Source of the DNA: Planctomycetota bacterium | Lineage (GTDB): Bacteria; Planctomycetota; Phycisphaerae; WQYP01 | DNA length: 6,047 nt | NCBI GenBank assembly: GCA_021795535.1 | Contig: JAJYPG010000091.1 | Coordinates: forward strand, 1 to 6,047 | Reading direction: 5' to 3' | In this document: piece after piece, positions 5,549-6,047 of the stretch | Layout: every line of letters begins with the position of its first letter | How positions within the stretch are numbered: position 1 is the first letter of the stretch | Made by a program: the position numbers and the translations under genes | Notes under the pieces: generated by a model | The model's input: the letters and a program-made list of their open reading frames with translations, nothing else | The model's database searches: none | What the model was told of the DNA's origin: nothing

Positions 5549-6047
5549 ATCATCCTCATGAAGCATATTCGCCGGATTCCCGGTTCGCGTCCCGCGCAAC
5601 CATTGCGGTAACCGGTATAGGTGTGGTGAGTTGCCACGGCGTTGGCATCGAGGCCTGCTGGTCCGGTATTCGTAATGGAATAGATCGTCTTGCGCCGTGG
5701 CGAAAAGACCTTCCCGCGGCGTTGCGAAGCATCCAGGTTGCGCAATGCCCGCAGCTGCCCTGTCCGGTGGATTTGCCCCCAAGATTCTGGAATAACCTCT
5801 CCCGTACACAGCAGTTGGCCTGTATTGCCGGAGATGAAGCACTTGCTTCCGCAGGTCTGCCGCGAACGCTCAGTTCCTTCGGAAATCGCGCGGGATGCTT
5901 TCTGGCCACAACTGTATGCGGCATGGACCGCAGTGAGGATTTTTATGCCGGCTATCGGGTGGATGCCGCACGGGCGGACAGCAATTTGATGCGTCGCCTC
6001 CAGCCGTATGAGGCGCTGGCCTTTCTCCAGAAAAGACACCGCATCGG
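5545..6047 (+). CDS. Beta-ketoacyl-ACP synthase, N-terminal part (runs off the window)
   Basis: The frame opens at ATG 5545, overlapping the halogenase-like stop as ATGA, and stays open to the window end (167 codons). AGGG at 5537-5540 provides a modest ribosome binding site. Residues 20-34 read IAVTGIGVVSCHGVG, the first strand and turn of the FabF/KAS II-type ketosynthase fold. LSRTQQLACIAGDEALASAGL (85-105) is the conserved helix that carries the SR..Q.A..A..EAL..AGL pattern. RAGCFLATTVCGMDRSEDFY (115-134) is the next strand and loop. The thiolase-fold catalytic Cys and both His residues lie beyond the window. An extra N-terminal stretch of about 18 residues precedes the fold. The enzyme condenses acyl groups with malonyl-ACP. 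Beside a halogenase-like flavoprotein, a secondary-metabolite or special fatty-acid role is likelier than housekeeping fabF. The family is firm; the specific role is inferred. Confidence 0.85.
   Translation, partial: MNHPHEAYSPDSRFASRATIAVTGIGVVSCHGVGIEACWSGIRNGIDRLAPWRKDLPAALRSIQVAQCPQLPCPVDLPPRFWNNLSRTQQLACIAGDEALASAGLPRTLSSFGNRAGCFLATTVCGMDRSEDFYAGYRVDAARADSNLMRRLQPYEALAFLQKRHRI

Noticed and set aside
5527..6039. Minus-strand open frames over the right end
   Set aside because: The plus strand encodes a recognisable ketosynthase N-terminus throughout; these frames are its shadows.

Overview
The window looks like a bacterial chromosome fragment of moderate GC content, probably a metagenome contig. 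It has tight gene packing, ATGA-type overlaps, Shine-Dalgarno sites and intrinsic terminators. I cannot fix the taxon from sequence alone. The pairing of a halogenase-like flavoprotein with a beta-ketoacyl synthase, beside small cupins and an NnrS-like protein, would suit a Planctomycetes/Verrucomicrobia-type or related environmental lineage, but this is a weak guess. The first ~170 bases are clearly more AT-rich than the rest and use different codons.

Left end (1-231): two partial reading frames on opposite strands meet here. The minus strand of about 1-122 reads as a piece of homoserine dehydrogenase. The plus strand of about 97-231 reads as the C-terminus of a MIP18/SufT/PaaD-type iron-sulfur assembly factor. 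Its last codons, after the WDPPW motif, switch abruptly to GC-rich usage. This is most simply a contig-end chimera, although a true rearrangement cannot be excluded.

Plus-strand cluster (305-2583): a DUF2249 protein, a small cupin, a multi-pass NnrS-like membrane protein and a second small cupin. The last three overlap end to start, so they should be one transcription unit. A hairpin with a T-run sits between the DUF2249 gene and the first cupin. By family knowledge, SufT-like, DUF2249, cupin and NnrS-like genes recur together in bacteria that handle nitric oxide or respire nitrogen oxides, so a role in NO or metal/heme-linked stress is the best inference.

Minus-strand pair (2672-3878): a DUF488 protein and a third small cupin. 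They are separated by 247 bases that contain a very good intrinsic terminator for the cupin, so they are probably transcribed separately. A 368-base divergent intergenic region follows.

Right end (4247-6047): an FAD-dependent halogenase/oxidoreductase-like protein overlaps, by an ATGA junction, the start of a beta-ketoacyl-ACP synthase that runs off the window. This pair looks like the beginning of a type II fatty-acid/polyketide-like (aryl polyene, resorcinol or similar) biosynthetic operon continuing to the right.
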